DNA of 38,167 nucleotides, from assembly GCA_050329415.1 (NCBI GenBank), contig JBHJOS010000118.1, positions 1-38,167 of the forward strand. The letters run 5' to 3'. The notes beneath the pieces are model-generated. The model worked only from the letters and a program-made list of their open reading frames with translations. It was not told the DNA's origin and made no database searches. This document shows, piece after piece, positions 15,919 to 24,473 of the stretch (positions within the stretch are counted from its first letter, which is position 1; each line of letters begins with the position of its first letter). Both the position numbers and the translations under genes were made by a program. The DNA is from JANNOG01 sp050329415. Lineage in GTDB: Bacteria > Actinomycetota > Actinomycetes > Actinomycetales > JBBAYJ01.

Positions 15919-18006
15919 TCAGGCGGCGGGCTCGACCACTGCCCCACCCCCCGCGTCGATCTCCACCGTGAAGGCGTTCGCCCCGACGCGGACGCCGTGG
16001 ACCGTCATCTCGCCGAAGGCCCAGGGACGGACCGGGTGAGCGGTCGGACGCCCGTCGCGCGGGCGCAGCCCCAGCACCGCGGCCAGCAGGGCGGCCGCAG
16101 CCGCCGACGACCATGCCTGCGGGCGGCAGGACGCGGGGTACGGCAGCGGGATCGGGTGGCTGTCGCGGGAGTCGCCGGCGAACAGCTCGGGCGGGCGCCC
16201 CCCGAACACGTGCATGGCCTCCAGCAGGCCGTCGGCCACCGGGCCCGCCTCGGGCAGCTCGGCCGCGGCCATGCCACCGACCGTGATCGCGGTGTCGTGC
16301 GGCCACACCGCCCCGACGTGGTAGCCGACCGGCGAGAAGCCCGCCGCGGCCGAGGACAGGGTGCGGATGCCGAAGCCGGAGAACATGTCGGGCGCCGCCA
16401 GCCGGCGCGCCACGACCGCGCTCTGCCGCTCATCCAACAGCCCGGTGCCGAGCAGGTGCCCGATGTTGCTGGTCAGGGAGCCGACCGGCCGCTTGTCCCG
16501 GTCCAGGGCGACGGCCGGATAGGGCCCGGCGTCGTCCTCGACCCAGTACGCCTCGTGGAAGGCCGTCCGGAGCCGGTCGGACCAGGCGCGCAGCTCCGCG
16601 CCGCCGTCGCGTCCGTGGGCGTCCAGCAGGTCGGCGCCGGCGCGGGCGGCAGCGTAGGCGTAGCCCTGGACCTCGCACAGCGCGAGCGGCGCCCGCGCCG
16701 GGGTGCCGTCCACATGGCGGATCCCGTCCCCGGAGTCCTTCCACCCCTGGTTGGCCAGGCCGGAGCCGGTCTCGTCGCGGTACTCCAGGAAGCCGTCGCC
16801 GTCCCCGTCCCCGTACGTCACCAGCCACTCCAGCGCCCGTTCGGCGGCCGGCAGGAGCTCGGCGACCTCCTCGGCCGGCAGGCCCCACCGCCAGGCGTCG
16901 TGCAGGGTGCACACCCACAGCGGGGTGGCGTCGATGGCGCCGTAGTAGACCGGCGGCAGCGAGCGCCCCGCCAGGTCGCCCGGGAGCGCACCGATGGCGA
17001 AGTCCCCGGCCCGGACCTCGTGGAGGATCTTGCCGGGTGCCTCGACGGTGTCAGCGGCGACGCGCTGGCCCTGGAGGCTCGCCAGCGCCCTGAGGGTCGA
17101 CCCGGCGAGCGCGGTCCCGAACGGCAGGAGCATCCGGGCCGACCACAGGCTGTCCCGGCCGAACAGCGTGAGGAACCAGGGGGCACCGGCGGCGACGAAG
17201 TCGTGGCCCGATGTCTGCGCCAAGGACATCCGCATCCCCTCGACGTCGGACATCGCCTGATGCAGCACCCCGGTCCAGCGATGGTCGCTGCCCCGCACCG
17301 CCACCTGGCAGGAAGCCGGCGAGTCGGCGCCGCGCAGGGTCGAGCGCGGGGCCTCCGCCCGGATCGTCCAGCCCACGGAGGCCCGACCGCCGCTGGGCAC
17401 GCTGACCTCCCACACGATCTCCGCCGTCGAGCCGGCGAGGGTCACCTGGGCGTCGGTCGCCGACAACTCCACGGTCACCGCGTCGTCGGCCCACGACATC
17501 GCGTCCGGCCCGTGCGCCCGGGGCGGCCGGTCGGGGACCGCCACCCCCGCCTTGACGTCGTCGATCCGGGCCAGGTCGCAGGCGAGGCGCACCCGGACCG
17601 GCAAGGTCAGGTCCGTCGCCGCCCAGGACCGGATCTCGACGGTCTCCACGACCCGACCGGCCTGGACCCGCCGCCGTCGCTCGGTCCGCACCGTCGGGTC
17701 GGCGCCGAAGTCGGTGTGCTCGCGGACCAGGCCGACGAACACCACGTCATCGACGGCGGCCAGGTGGTGGCCGATCGGGATCGGCGCGGCCCCGGCGATC
17801 TCCATGACCGCGCATCTCAGCACCCGGACGTCGGCGTGGTAGTACCCGGTCGCTCCCTCGCCGTCGACCTGACCGGCCGAGTCGGACCAGACCTGCGTCG
17901 GAGCCCGCAGGACCGGGACGAGGTCGTGCAGCCAGGGCTGCTGCGGCGCCGTCACCGCCCCGCCCGGTGCGGCGACTCCGTCGGACGCGAGCGAGCTGTG
18001 GACCAT
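15919..18006 (-). CDS. Glycogen-debranching-type glycoside hydrolase
   Basis: The 695-residue protein has an N-terminal glycogen-debranching N-terminal-like beta domain (TGYYHADVRVLR near 55-75) and a C-terminal (alpha/alpha)6-barrel of the amylo-1,6-glucosidase/GH63-like kind. Typical segments are FLTLFGRDSLWSARML, GKILHEVRAGDFAIGALPG, YYGAIDATPLWVCTLHDAW, NQGWKDSGDGI (probable acid Asp) and GAVWPHDTAI. No signal peptide is visible, so it should act inside the cell on imported or stored alpha-glucans or glucosides. ATG 18006 is preferred over GTG 18012 because aagggg ends five bases before it. It diverges from a LacI regulator, and an ABC sugar importer follows that gene. Confidence 0.85.
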   Translation of the reverse strand: MVHSSLASDGVAAPGGAVTAPQQPWLHDLVPVLRAPTQVWSDSAGQVDGEGATGYYHADVRVLRCAVMEIAGAAPIPIGHHLAAVDDVVFVGLVREHTDFGADPTVRTERRRRVQAGRVVETVEIRSWAATDLTLPVRVRLACDLARIDDVKAGVAVPDRPPRAHGPDAMSWADDAVTVELSATDAQVTLAGSTAEIVWEVSVPSGGRASVGWTIRAEAPRSTLRGADSPASCQVAVRGSDHRWTGVLHQAMSDVEGMRMSLAQTSGHDFVAAGAPWFLTLFGRDSLWSARMLLPFGTALAGSTLRALASLQGQRVAADTVEAPGKILHEVRAGDFAIGALPGDLAGRSLPPVYYGAIDATPLWVCTLHDAWRWGLPAEEVAELLPAAERALEWLVTYGDGDGDGFLEYRDETGSGLANQGWKDSGDGIRHVDGTPARAPLALCEVQGYAYAAARAGADLLDAHGRDGGAELRAWSDRLRTAFHEAYWVEDDAGPYPAVALDRDKRPVGSLTSNIGHLLGTGLLDERQSAVVARRLAAPDMFSGFGIRTLSSAAAGFSPVGYHVGAVWPHDTAITVGGMAAAELPEAGPVADGLLEAMHVFGGRPPELFAGDSRDSHPIPLPYPASCRPQAWSSAAAAALLAAVLGLRPRDGRPTAHPVRPWAFGEMTVHGVRVGANAFTVEIDAGGGAVVEPAA

Positions 18007-18066
18007 GGGCACCCCTTCGTGCGACGGCGGTGGATACGCGATCGCCAGTTATCGGCTAGCGTGGAG

Positions 18067-18078
18067 TTGAGCGCTCAA
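18067..18078. promoter_or_regulatory. Perfect palindromic LacI-family operator
   Basis: TTGAGCGCTCAA is a perfect 12-bp palindrome with the central CG step typical of LacI-family operators, midway between the divergent hydrolase and lacI-type starts. It probably controls both directions. No second copy is seen before the transporter gene at 19211, so the importer may be read from the lacI promoter. Confidence 0.75.
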
Positions 18079-18135
18079 ATCCTGCCAGAGCCGGCAGGGT
18101 CGGCGCTCCCCCCGAACGCGAGGAGGCGATCGGAC

Positions 18136-19140
18136 GTGACGGCTGGGGCGCCGACGCTGGACACCGTGGCACGCCTGGCGGGCGTGTCCCGGCAGACGGT
18201 GTCCAACGTCCTGCACCGACCCGAGCGGGTGCGCCCCACCACCCGCCAGCGGGTGCTCGACGTCGTCGCCCAGATCGGCTACCGCCCCTCGGCTCCCGCC
18301 CGGCAGCTGGCCATGCGCCGCGCCACGGCCGTCGCCGTGCCGGCCCACCGCCCGCAGCCGGAGGGCGTGTCGGGCCTGCTCCTCGACGCCTTCCTGCACG
18401 CCCTCGCCGAGCACAGCCGGGAGGCCGGCACCCACGTCGTGCTCTATCCCGGCAGCCAGGACGACGACCAGGAGGTCGCCGTCCTCGAGGATCTGCTCGG
18501 CACCGGGGCAGCCGGCGGGGTCGTCCTCACCGGTGTGCACGCCGACGACGGCCGCTCGGCCTGGCTCGCCCGCCGGGGCACGCCGCTGTGCACGTTCGGT
18601 CGACCCTGGGGGACGGGCGGCTCGGCGACGCACGACTGGGTGGACGTCGACGGCGCCGGCGGGTCGGCCCAGGCGGTGGGCCACCTGGCCACCCGGGGCC
18701 GTCGGCGCGTCGGCTTCCTCGGCTGGCCGGTCGGCTCGGGTGCGGGTGACGACCGTCGCCACGGCTGGGCCCGGGAGTCCGCCCGCCTCGGTGTCGCAGC
18801 CCCCGACATGGACCTGGCCTGCGAGGACGTTGCGGACGCCGCACAGGCGGCGGTGAGTGCCCGGCTGGCCTCGCCGGACCCTCCGGACGCCCTGGTGTGC
18901 GCCAGCGACACACTCGCGCTCGGTGCCTGGCGGGCGTGCCGCGATCTTCCCGACGGCCCGGAGGTCGTCGGCTACGACGCGACGCCCGTCACTGCGGCAC
19001 TCGGCATCGCGAGCGTGGCTCAGCCGGTCGCCGAGACCGCCCACCGCTGCCTCGAGCTCGTCCGAGCCCGCATGGCCGGGGCCACCGGTCCCCCAGTGGG
19101 GGTCCTGCTGCCCCCCCGGCTGGTCCTGCCCATCCCCTGA
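18136..19140 (+). CDS. LacI-family transcriptional regulator
   Basis: The 334-residue protein has the LacI N-terminal helix-turn-helix and hinge (LDTVARLAGVSRQTVSNVLHRP, then TRQRVLDVVAQIGYRPSAPARQL) and a periplasmic-binding-protein-like effector domain (VLTGVH, GSAQAVGHLATRGRRRVGFLG, PDALVCASDTLALGAW, EVVGYDATP). It probably represses the divergent hydrolase and the downstream ABC importer until a sugar binds. GTG 18136 follows AGGAGG (18121-18126). The open frame extends far upstream but only because of high GC; the helix-turn-helix sets the start. Confidence 0.9.
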   Translation: MTAGAPTLDTVARLAGVSRQTVSNVLHRPERVRPTTRQRVLDVVAQIGYRPSAPARQLAMRRATAVAVPAHRPQPEGVSGLLLDAFLHALAEHSREAGTHVVLYPGSQDDDQEVAVLEDLLGTGAAGGVVLTGVHADDGRSAWLARRGTPLCTFGRPWGTGGSATHDWVDVDGAGGSAQAVGHLATRGRRRVGFLGWPVGSGAGDDRRHGWARESARLGVAAPDMDLACEDVADAAQAAVSARLASPDPPDALVCASDTLALGAWRACRDLPDGPEVVGYDATPVTAALGIASVAQPVAETAHRCLELVRARMAGATGPPVGVLLPPRLVLPIP

Positions 19141-19210
19141 CCCCCGCCCCTACGACGTCCTTGCACCCGACCCGGAAACCCCACCACACCGAAGGAGCTG
19201 ACCCGACATC

Positions 19211-20461
19211 ATGAGACGTCCGCTCAGCAAAGCCATCCCACTCGTCGCGATCACGGGCGTCGCCGCCCTGGTCCTCGCCGCCTGCGGCGGCGACTCCGGC
19301 GACTCCGGCGACCCCGGCGACACGGCGTCCGGCGCCGCCGGCTCCCTGACCATGCTCATCGCCTCCAGCGGCGACGCCGAGACCGAGGCGGTCCAGGCCG
19401 CGGCCGAGGCGTGGACCGAGGAGAGCGGGGTCACGGTCGACGTCCAGGTCGCCCAGGACATCGCCCAGCAGCTGGCCCAGGGGTTCGCGGGCGGCAACCC
19501 GCCGGACGTCTTCTACCTGGACGCCGGGCGCTTCGCCGACTTCGCCGAGGCCGGCAACCTCCACGCCTACGCCGATCAGATCCCCGACAACGACGATTTC
19601 TACGAGTCCCTGCGCACCACCTTCACCTACGACGGGACCCAGTACTGCGTGCCGAAGGACTTCTCGACCCTGGCGCTGCAGATCAACACCGAGTCGTGGG
19701 AGGCCGCCGGACTCACCGACGACGACATCCCCACCACCTGGGACGAGCTGGCCGACGTCGCCCAGCAGCTCACGACCGGCGACCAGGTCGGCCTCGCCAC
19801 CGGACCGACCCGGGACCGGCTGGGGGCGTTCCTGGTCCAGAACGGCGGGTACTGGACGAACGAGGACAACACCGAGGCCACCGCCGACTCCCCGGAGAAC
19901 ATGGAGGCTCTGGAGTTCGTCCAGGGTCTGCTGGCCGACGGGTCCGCTGCCTATCACGGCGACCTCGACGCCGGCTGGGCCGGCGAGGCGTTCGGCACCG
20001 GCCGGGCGGCGATGGCGATGGAGGGCAACTGGATCCGCGGCGCCATGGCCAACGACTACCCCGAGGTCGAGTACGTCGTCGCGGAGCTGCCCGAGGGCCC
20101 GGCCGGTCCCGGCACCCTGCAGTTCACCCAGTGCTGGGCGGTCGCCTCGGACTCGCAGAACCAGGAGTCGGCGGTCGAGCTCATCGAGTTCCTCACGACG
20201 CCGGAGCAGCAGCTGGCGTTCGCCGAGGGGTTCGGTGTCATGCCGAGCCGGCAGGCCGCCGAGGAGCAGTACGTCGAGCAGTTCCCCGACGACGCGCCGT
20301 TCATCGCCGGCGGCGAGTACGGCCGGGGTCCGGTCACCGCACCGGGCGTCGAGGCCGTGATGCTCGACCTCGACGCGCAGCTGGAGACGCTGGGGACGGG
20401 CAACCCCCAGCAGATCCTCCAGTCGTTCGACACCAACGCCCAGAGCGTCCTGGGGCAGTGA
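19211..20461 (+). CDS. Sugar ABC transporter substrate-binding lipoprotein
   Basis: This extracellular solute-binding protein of the carbohydrate uptake family 1 type has 416 residues. A signal peptide ends in the lipobox VLAAC with Cys25, followed by an acidic Gly-Asp-Ser linker. The mature part has typical segments: QLAQGFAGGNPPDVFYLDAG, YCVPKDFSTLALQINTESWEAAGL, PTTWDELADVAQQL, GRAAMAMEGNWIRG and PEQQLAFAEGFGVMPSR. AAGGAG lies 14 bases before the ATG. The exact sugar cannot be told; the neighbouring hydrolase suggests alpha-glucosides. It starts 70 bp after lacI and is separated from the permeases by a strong hairpin. Confidence 0.93.
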   Translation: MRRPLSKAIPLVAITGVAALVLAACGGDSGDSGDPGDTASGAAGSLTMLIASSGDAETEAVQAAAEAWTEESGVTVDVQVAQDIAQQLAQGFAGGNPPDVFYLDAGRFADFAEAGNLHAYADQIPDNDDFYESLRTTFTYDGTQYCVPKDFSTLALQINTESWEAAGLTDDDIPTTWDELADVAQQLTTGDQVGLATGPTRDRLGAFLVQNGGYWTNEDNTEATADSPENMEALEFVQGLLADGSAAYHGDLDAGWAGEAFGTGRAAMAMEGNWIRGAMANDYPEVEYVVAELPEGPAGPGTLQFTQCWAVASDSQNQESAVELIEFLTTPEQQLAFAEGFGVMPSRQAAEEQYVEQFPDDAPFIAGGEYGRGPVTAPGVEAVMLDLDAQLETLGTGNPQQILQSFDTNAQSVLGQ

Positions 20462-20478
20462 CCACGGCCTGAACCACC

Positions 20479-20508
20479 GGGCCGGCGGGGCACCCGCCCC
20501 GCCGGCCC
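20479..20508 (+). terminator. Intra-operon hairpin between binding protein and permease
   Basis: The arms gggccggcggggc and gccccgccggccc form a perfect 13-bp stem with a 4-nt loop, 17 bp after the binding-protein stop. No T-tract is present. Such hairpins commonly let the binding-protein mRNA accumulate over the permease part by partial termination or 3'-end protection. Confidence 0.7.
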
Positions 20509-20550
20509 ACCCCCACCCGCCTTTGACCGGCCGACGAGGAGGTCGCGCCC

Positions 20551-21696
20551 ATGACCACACCGCCCCGAGAACACCCCGCGCAGCTCGTGTCCGCAGGCGG
20601 GCCACCGCAGGGGACGCCCGCCGTCGTGGACCCCGGCACCCGGCGCTCCCCGCGCCGCCGGATCCGCGCCGGCGGGGTGACACGGGGGATGAGCCGGGCC
20701 GGATGGCTGTTCGTCGCGCCCGGCGTCGTCCTCGTCCTGCTCTTCGTCTTCCTGCCCATCCTGCTGGCGTTCTGGGTGTCACTGACCGAATGGAACGGCC
20801 GCGGCAGCCCGCTGTCCGGCGACGTCGGCTTCGTCGGTGCCGACAACTACGCCCAGATCGTCACCCAGGGCGGGCTGCCACAGCGGGACTTCGCGACGTC
20901 GATCCGCAACACCTTCTACTACGTGCTGCTGGTGGTACCGGTGCAGACGCTGCTCTCACTGTTCCTCGCGGTCGTCCTCAACATGCAGATGCTCAAGGCC
21001 AGGAGCTTCTTCCGGACAGCCTTCTACTTCCCGGCCGTGACGTCCTCGGTCGCCATCACGCTGGTGTTCCTGTTCGTGCTCGCCGGCGGCGGGCCGGTCA
21101 ACCGGCTGCTCCAGGTGTTCGGGGTCACCGGGCCCAACTGGTTCACGGACAGCCGTGGCCTGCTCCACCTCATCGGGTCGGGCCTCGGGATCTGGGACAC
21201 CTCGGCCCCGCCAGGCGGGCTCACCACGGGCTCGATGTTCGGCCTCACGGCCTGGGAATGGCTGTCCGGACCGAGCGTCGCGCTCGTCGCCATCATCATC
21301 CTCGTCGTCTGGACGACGACCGGCACCTTCATGCTGATGTTCCTCGCGGCGCTGCAGGACGTGCCCGTCGAGGTCGAGGAGGCCGCCCTGGTGGACGGCG
21401 CCAACCGGTGGCAGCGCTTCCGCGCCGTCACGCTGCCCCACCTGCGGCCCACCGTCATCCTCGTCGTCACCCTCGGGCTGATCGGCAGCTGGCAGGTCTT
21501 CGACCAGGTGTTCCTCGCGACCCAGGGCGGGCCGGCGAAGTCGACGCTGAGCCCGGCCTACCTGTCGTACTTCTACGCCTTCGAGACGAACCAGTTCGGC
21601 GTCGCGGCGGCGATGGCCTTCCTGCTGTTCGCGATCATCATCCTGTTCACGGTGATCCAGCGATTCGTGTTCATGTCCGGAAGGAGGAGGCGATGA
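20551..21696 (+). CDS. Sugar ABC transporter permease, MalF/UgpA type
   Basis: The 381-residue inner-membrane subunit has a basic Pro-rich N-terminal tail of ~45 residues, a first helix (GWLFVAPGVVLVLLFVFLPILL), five further helices, and the coupling-helix EAA motif VEVEEAALVDGANRWQRFRA near residue 280 that docks an ATPase. GAGGAGG is placed well before the ATG. Its stop overlaps the next permease by 4 bp. No ATPase gene is present nearby, so a shared MsiK-type ATPase elsewhere is inferred. Confidence 0.93.
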   Translation: MTTPPREHPAQLVSAGGPPQGTPAVVDPGTRRSPRRRIRAGGVTRGMSRAGWLFVAPGVVLVLLFVFLPILLAFWVSLTEWNGRGSPLSGDVGFVGADNYAQIVTQGGLPQRDFATSIRNTFYYVLLVVPVQTLLSLFLAVVLNMQMLKARSFFRTAFYFPAVTSSVAITLVFLFVLAGGGPVNRLLQVFGVTGPNWFTDSRGLLHLIGSGLGIWDTSAPPGGLTTGSMFGLTAWEWLSGPSVALVAIIILVVWTTTGTFMLMFLAALQDVPVEVEEAALVDGANRWQRFRAVTLPHLRPTVILVVTLGLIGSWQVFDQVFLATQGGPAKSTLSPAYLSYFYAFETNQFGVAAAMAFLLFAIIILFTVIQRFVFMSGRRRR

Positions 21697-22607
21697 CCGC
21701 CGCGACCCCCACGGCCCGGGACGCGGGCGTCCGTCCGGCCCGGGGGTCGGCCCCGCCCGCCAGGCGCCGGAAGCGCAGTCGCTGGTCCCTGGCAGCGATG
21801 ATCGCCGGGTACACCGTCCTCACGTTCTTCGCCTTCGTCTATCTCTTCCCGTTCGTCATCCAGATCGCGACGAGTGTCAAGACGAACGCCGACGCCACCC
21901 AGAACTCGCTCGACCTGATCCCGGACCCCTTCACGGTCGACGCCTACCGGCGGCTGTTCCAGGCCGACTTCCCGCTGTGGTTCTGGAACTCCGTGGTGGT
22001 CACGCTGTTCGTGACCGCCGGGCGTGTGTTCTTCAACGCCCTCGCAGGTTACGCACTGGCCCGGCTGCCGTTCGCGGGCCGGACCCTGTTGTTCGGCGGG
22101 ATCCTCGCGGTGATCGCGGTGCCGCCGATCATCCTGCTCATCCCCAAGTTCCTCGTGCTGCGGGAGCTGGGGATCTGGGACACCTACCCGGCGCTCGTCG
22201 TGCCGCTCGTCGCGGACGCGGCGGGGATCTTCATCATGAAGCAGTTCTTCGAGTCCATCCCGGTCTCGGTCGAGGAGGCGGCCCGCATCGACGGGGCCGG
22301 CACGTTCCGAACCTTCTGGTCGGTCGTCCTGCCGATGGCGCGCCCGGCGCTGCTCACCATCACGATCCTCGCGTTCCAGGGGTCGTGGAACGAGTTCCCC
22401 CACTTCCTCATCGCCTCCCAGGATCCCGACCTGTACACCCTGACCAAGGGTGTCGCGACCCTGACGACCGGCGGGCTGGGGTCGGGCAACCAGTTCCCGA
22501 TCACACTGGCCGCGGGGCTCATCATGACCATCCCGGTGGCGATCATCTTCTTCGTGTTCCAGCGCTACTTCGTCCGCGGTGCCACCGCGGGCGCCGAGAA
22601 GGGCTGA
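21693..22607 (+). CDS. Sugar ABC transporter permease, MalG/UgpE type
   Basis: The 304-residue partner permease has a basic N-terminus, six predicted helices beginning with AAMIAGYTVLTFFAFVYLFP, the family segment NSVVVTLFVTAGRVFFNALAGYALAR split over helices 2-3, and the EAA motif VSVEEAARIDGAGTFRTFWSV. AGGAGGAGG lies just before the ATG, which overlaps the previous stop. It is the last gene of the sugar operon, followed by two strong hairpins. Confidence 0.94.
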   Translation: MTAATPTARDAGVRPARGSAPPARRRKRSRWSLAAMIAGYTVLTFFAFVYLFPFVIQIATSVKTNADATQNSLDLIPDPFTVDAYRRLFQADFPLWFWNSVVVTLFVTAGRVFFNALAGYALARLPFAGRTLLFGGILAVIAVPPIILLIPKFLVLRELGIWDTYPALVVPLVADAAGIFIMKQFFESIPVSVEEAARIDGAGTFRTFWSVVLPMARPALLTITILAFQGSWNEFPHFLIASQDPDLYTLTKGVATLTTGGLGSGNQFPITLAAGLIMTIPVAIIFFVFQRYFVRGATAGAEKG

Positions 22608-22614
22608 CGCACGT

Positions 22615-22645
22615 GTGCGGTGGCTCCCAGCGGGAGCCACCGCAC
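22615..22645 (+). terminator. Strong hairpin ending the sugar ABC operon
   Basis: A perfect 14-bp stem (gtgcggtggctccc / gggagccaccgcac) with an agc loop lies seven bases after the permease stop. The lack of a U-tract is normal for such GC-rich actinobacterial DNA. Confidence 0.85.
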
Positions 22646-22660
22646 GGCGAGGTCTCCCCG

Positions 22661-22685
22661 CCGTCTCCCCGGCGCGGGGAGACGG
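22661..22685. terminator. Second hairpin between convergent genes
   Basis: The arms ccgtctcccc and ggggagacgg form a perfect 10-bp stem with a 5-nt loop. It lies between the sugar operon and the convergent questin-oxidase-like gene and may serve both strands. Confidence 0.7.
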
Positions 22686-22710
22686 TTCGCTCCCAGGACC
22701 GGACCTGAAC

Positions 22711-23748
22711 TCACCCGGCCGACCGCCCGCGGCCGGGGCGGCGGATCGACCACGACCTGGGCGGCCATCTGCCCACCACCCTCGGCGGCCAGTTGCCCAC
22801 GGACCGAGCGGCCAACTGCCCACGAACCCAGCGGCCAGCTACCCACGGATCAAGCGGCCGATCGTCCACACTGGGCGCCGGGAGCACGAGCGCGGCGGCA
22901 CGGGGGGCGGTGGCCGCGTGCACCATCATGACCGGGTTGCCGTGCCCCCCACGGTCGTAGGCCCCGACGGCGGCGTCCCGCACGCACTGCATTCCCTCCA
23001 GGACATCGCTCGGGACCTCCGGGGCACGCCGGGCGTAGGCCGCCCACTCCCGGTCGGCCCCGGCGAGCGCGATCCGGGTGCGAGTGCCACCCGCCTGCCC
23101 CAGCCGGGGCGCGGCGTCGAGGACCGCCTCCAGTGCCGCGACGTCGAGGGCGTCCGCGGCCGGGCCGGACTCCCGGGACGCGGTGACGCGACCCGCCCGG
23201 CCGCCGCCGGCCGCGAGCTCGTCGCCGAAGCTGAGGACCGGCTGCGCGGCCGCCCGGGGATCACCGGACCGGGGGTCGGCCAGGGGCATCGGCTGCCAGC
23301 GGGCCGCCCAGTACCCGAGGGCCTGCCCCAGCTCGCGCAGCCGCGGCGCGGTCTCGGCCTCGCGCAGTGCCCGGACGGCGTGACCGGTCCGGATGAGCCC
23401 GTGCGTCGCCGCGGCGAGACTGCCCGGCAGCAGGCGTGGCCACCACGTCGCCAGGACGTCGCGCCACGGTCGACCTCGGACCGCCCGGTCGAAGAACTGC
23501 AGCCAGTCCCCGACGCGCGAGGGGTCGCCCCAGTACTCCCGCCAGTCCTCCTCGTCGATCGCCCAGCGGGGCGACGGGAGCGGGTCGAGCCGTCGTGCGT
23601 ACCGGGCGGTCCACCGGTGGACGTCGGCCTCCGGAGCGATCCGCAGCAGGGCGTCGGCCGCCATCGGGCCGTGGTTGGACAGCCAGCCGTCGAACTCCGG
23701 GCCGGTCCGGTGCAGGTGCTCCAGGGTGTCGTCGAGCCGGGTGTCCAC
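22711..23748 (-). CDS. Questin-oxidase-like (DUF4243) protein, probably C-terminally truncated
   Basis: The 345-residue protein resembles the questin oxidase-like/DUF4243 family, whose fungal member carries out Baeyer-Villiger-type cleavage of an anthraquinone; bacterial members are uncharacterised. Recognisable parts are the N-terminal LDDTLEHLHRTGPEFDGWLSNHGPMAADALLR split over residues 4-35, WREYWGDPSRVGDWLQFF, LATWWPRLLPGSLAAATHGLIRTGHAVRAL and a late VHAATAPRAAALVLPAPS. After that, where family members usually continue, the frame enters a 23-bp tandem repeat and encodes a Trp/Arg/Pro-rich tail. GTG 23748 is supported by GGGAG just upstream. The reaction here is unknown. Confidence 0.7.
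   Translation of the reverse strand: MDTRLDDTLEHLHRTGPEFDGWLSNHGPMAADALLRIAPEADVHRWTARYARRLDPLPSPRWAIDEEDWREYWGDPSRVGDWLQFFDRAVRGRPWRDVLATWWPRLLPGSLAAATHGLIRTGHAVRALREAETAPRLRELGQALGYWAARWQPMPLADPRSGDPRAAAQPVLSFGDELAAGGGRAGRVTASRESGPAADALDVAALEAVLDAAPRLGQAGGTRTRIALAGADREWAAYARRAPEVPSDVLEGMQCVRDAAVGAYDRGGHGNPVMMVHAATAPRAAALVLPAPSVDDRPLDPWVAGRWVRGQLAARSVGNWPPRVVGRWPPRSWSIRRPGRGRSAG
22761..22859. repeat. 23-bp minisatellite at the 3' end of the questin-oxidase-like gene
   Basis: Five gcggcc-headed units start at 22761, 22785, 22808, 22831 and 22854 (spacing 24, 23, 23, 23); the last unit is diverged. Each of the first four has the form gcggcca-nn-t/a-gcccac. Because 23 is not a multiple of 3, successive units are read in different frames, so the encoded tail is not a repeating peptide. 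Confidence 0.85.
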
Positions 23749-23876
23749 GGTCCGCTCCCTTTGCCGTTGCCTGGGGCCGCCGGTCCCGGAGTCCCCCGTC
23801 GATCCTCGGAGTTCAAGCGGACGTGACGTCAAGGCTCGGCGGAACGCCTCCCGCCCCGGCGACCTGCCCACCGCTC

Positions 23877-24440
23877 TCAGGAGGCCGGCCGGGACGCCGC
23901 GAGCCAGACCGAGGTCTCACCCGTGCGCCGCCCCCCGATCGAGGACAGCGTCGCCGGCCACCGCGGCTCACCCGCACGGGCGGACCGCTCGACGGCGACG
24001 ACGCCCCCGGCGGCCACCACGGGGGCCAGCTCGGCCAGCACCGCGGCGAGCGTGTCGCCGGCCAGGGCGTACGGCGGGTCGCACAGCACGAGGTCGAACT
24101 CGTCGTCCCGCCGGGCGGTCGAGAGGTACCGCTCGACCCGGTCGGTCACCACCCGGACCCCGTCCAGGCCCAGGTCGCGAGCGTTGCGCCGGGCGAGGTC
24201 CGCGGCGCGGCGGTCCGCCTCGACGAGGACCGCCGAGACCGCCCCCCGGCTCACCGCCTCCAGCCCCAGTGCCCCCGACCCGGCGTACAGGTCGAGGACC
24301 CGGGCCCCGTCGACGGCGCCCAGCGACTCCAGGCGCGAGAACATCGACTCCCGGACCCGGTCGGAGGTCGGCCGGGTGCCCGTCCCGCGCGGCACCGCCA
24401 GCCGTCGGCCGCCGGCGACCCCCGCGATGATCCGCGTCAC
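23877..24440 (-). CDS. rsmD: 16S rRNA (guanine-N2)-methyltransferase RsmD
   Basis: The 187-residue SAM-dependent methyltransferase, which methylates G966 of 16S rRNA in E. coli, starts MTRIIAGVAGGRRLAVP. Also present are TRPTSDRVRESMFSRL, the SAM-binding motif I VLDLYAGSGALGLEAVSRG and the catalytic DPPY (CDPPYALAG). It follows recG by 33 bp, the usual recG-rsmD order. In related genomes coaD often comes next, but here an 8-kb block intervenes. Confidence 0.95.
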   Translation of the reverse strand: MTRIIAGVAGGRRLAVPRGTGTRPTSDRVRESMFSRLESLGAVDGARVLDLYAGSGALGLEAVSRGAVSAVLVEADRRAADLARRNARDLGLDGVRVVTDRVERYLSTARRDDEFDLVLCDPPYALAGDTLAAVLAELAPVVAAGGVVAVERSARAGEPRWPATLSSIGGRRTGETSVWLAASRPAS

Positions 24441-24473
24441 CGGGGCACCGCGCGAACACCCGTCCTCGGGACG

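Noticed and set aside
15652..18135. Possible 5' extension of the lacI-type gene by over 800 codons
   Set aside because: It is antisense to coaD and the hydrolase. The helix-turn-helix begins at 18136 after a good ribosome site.
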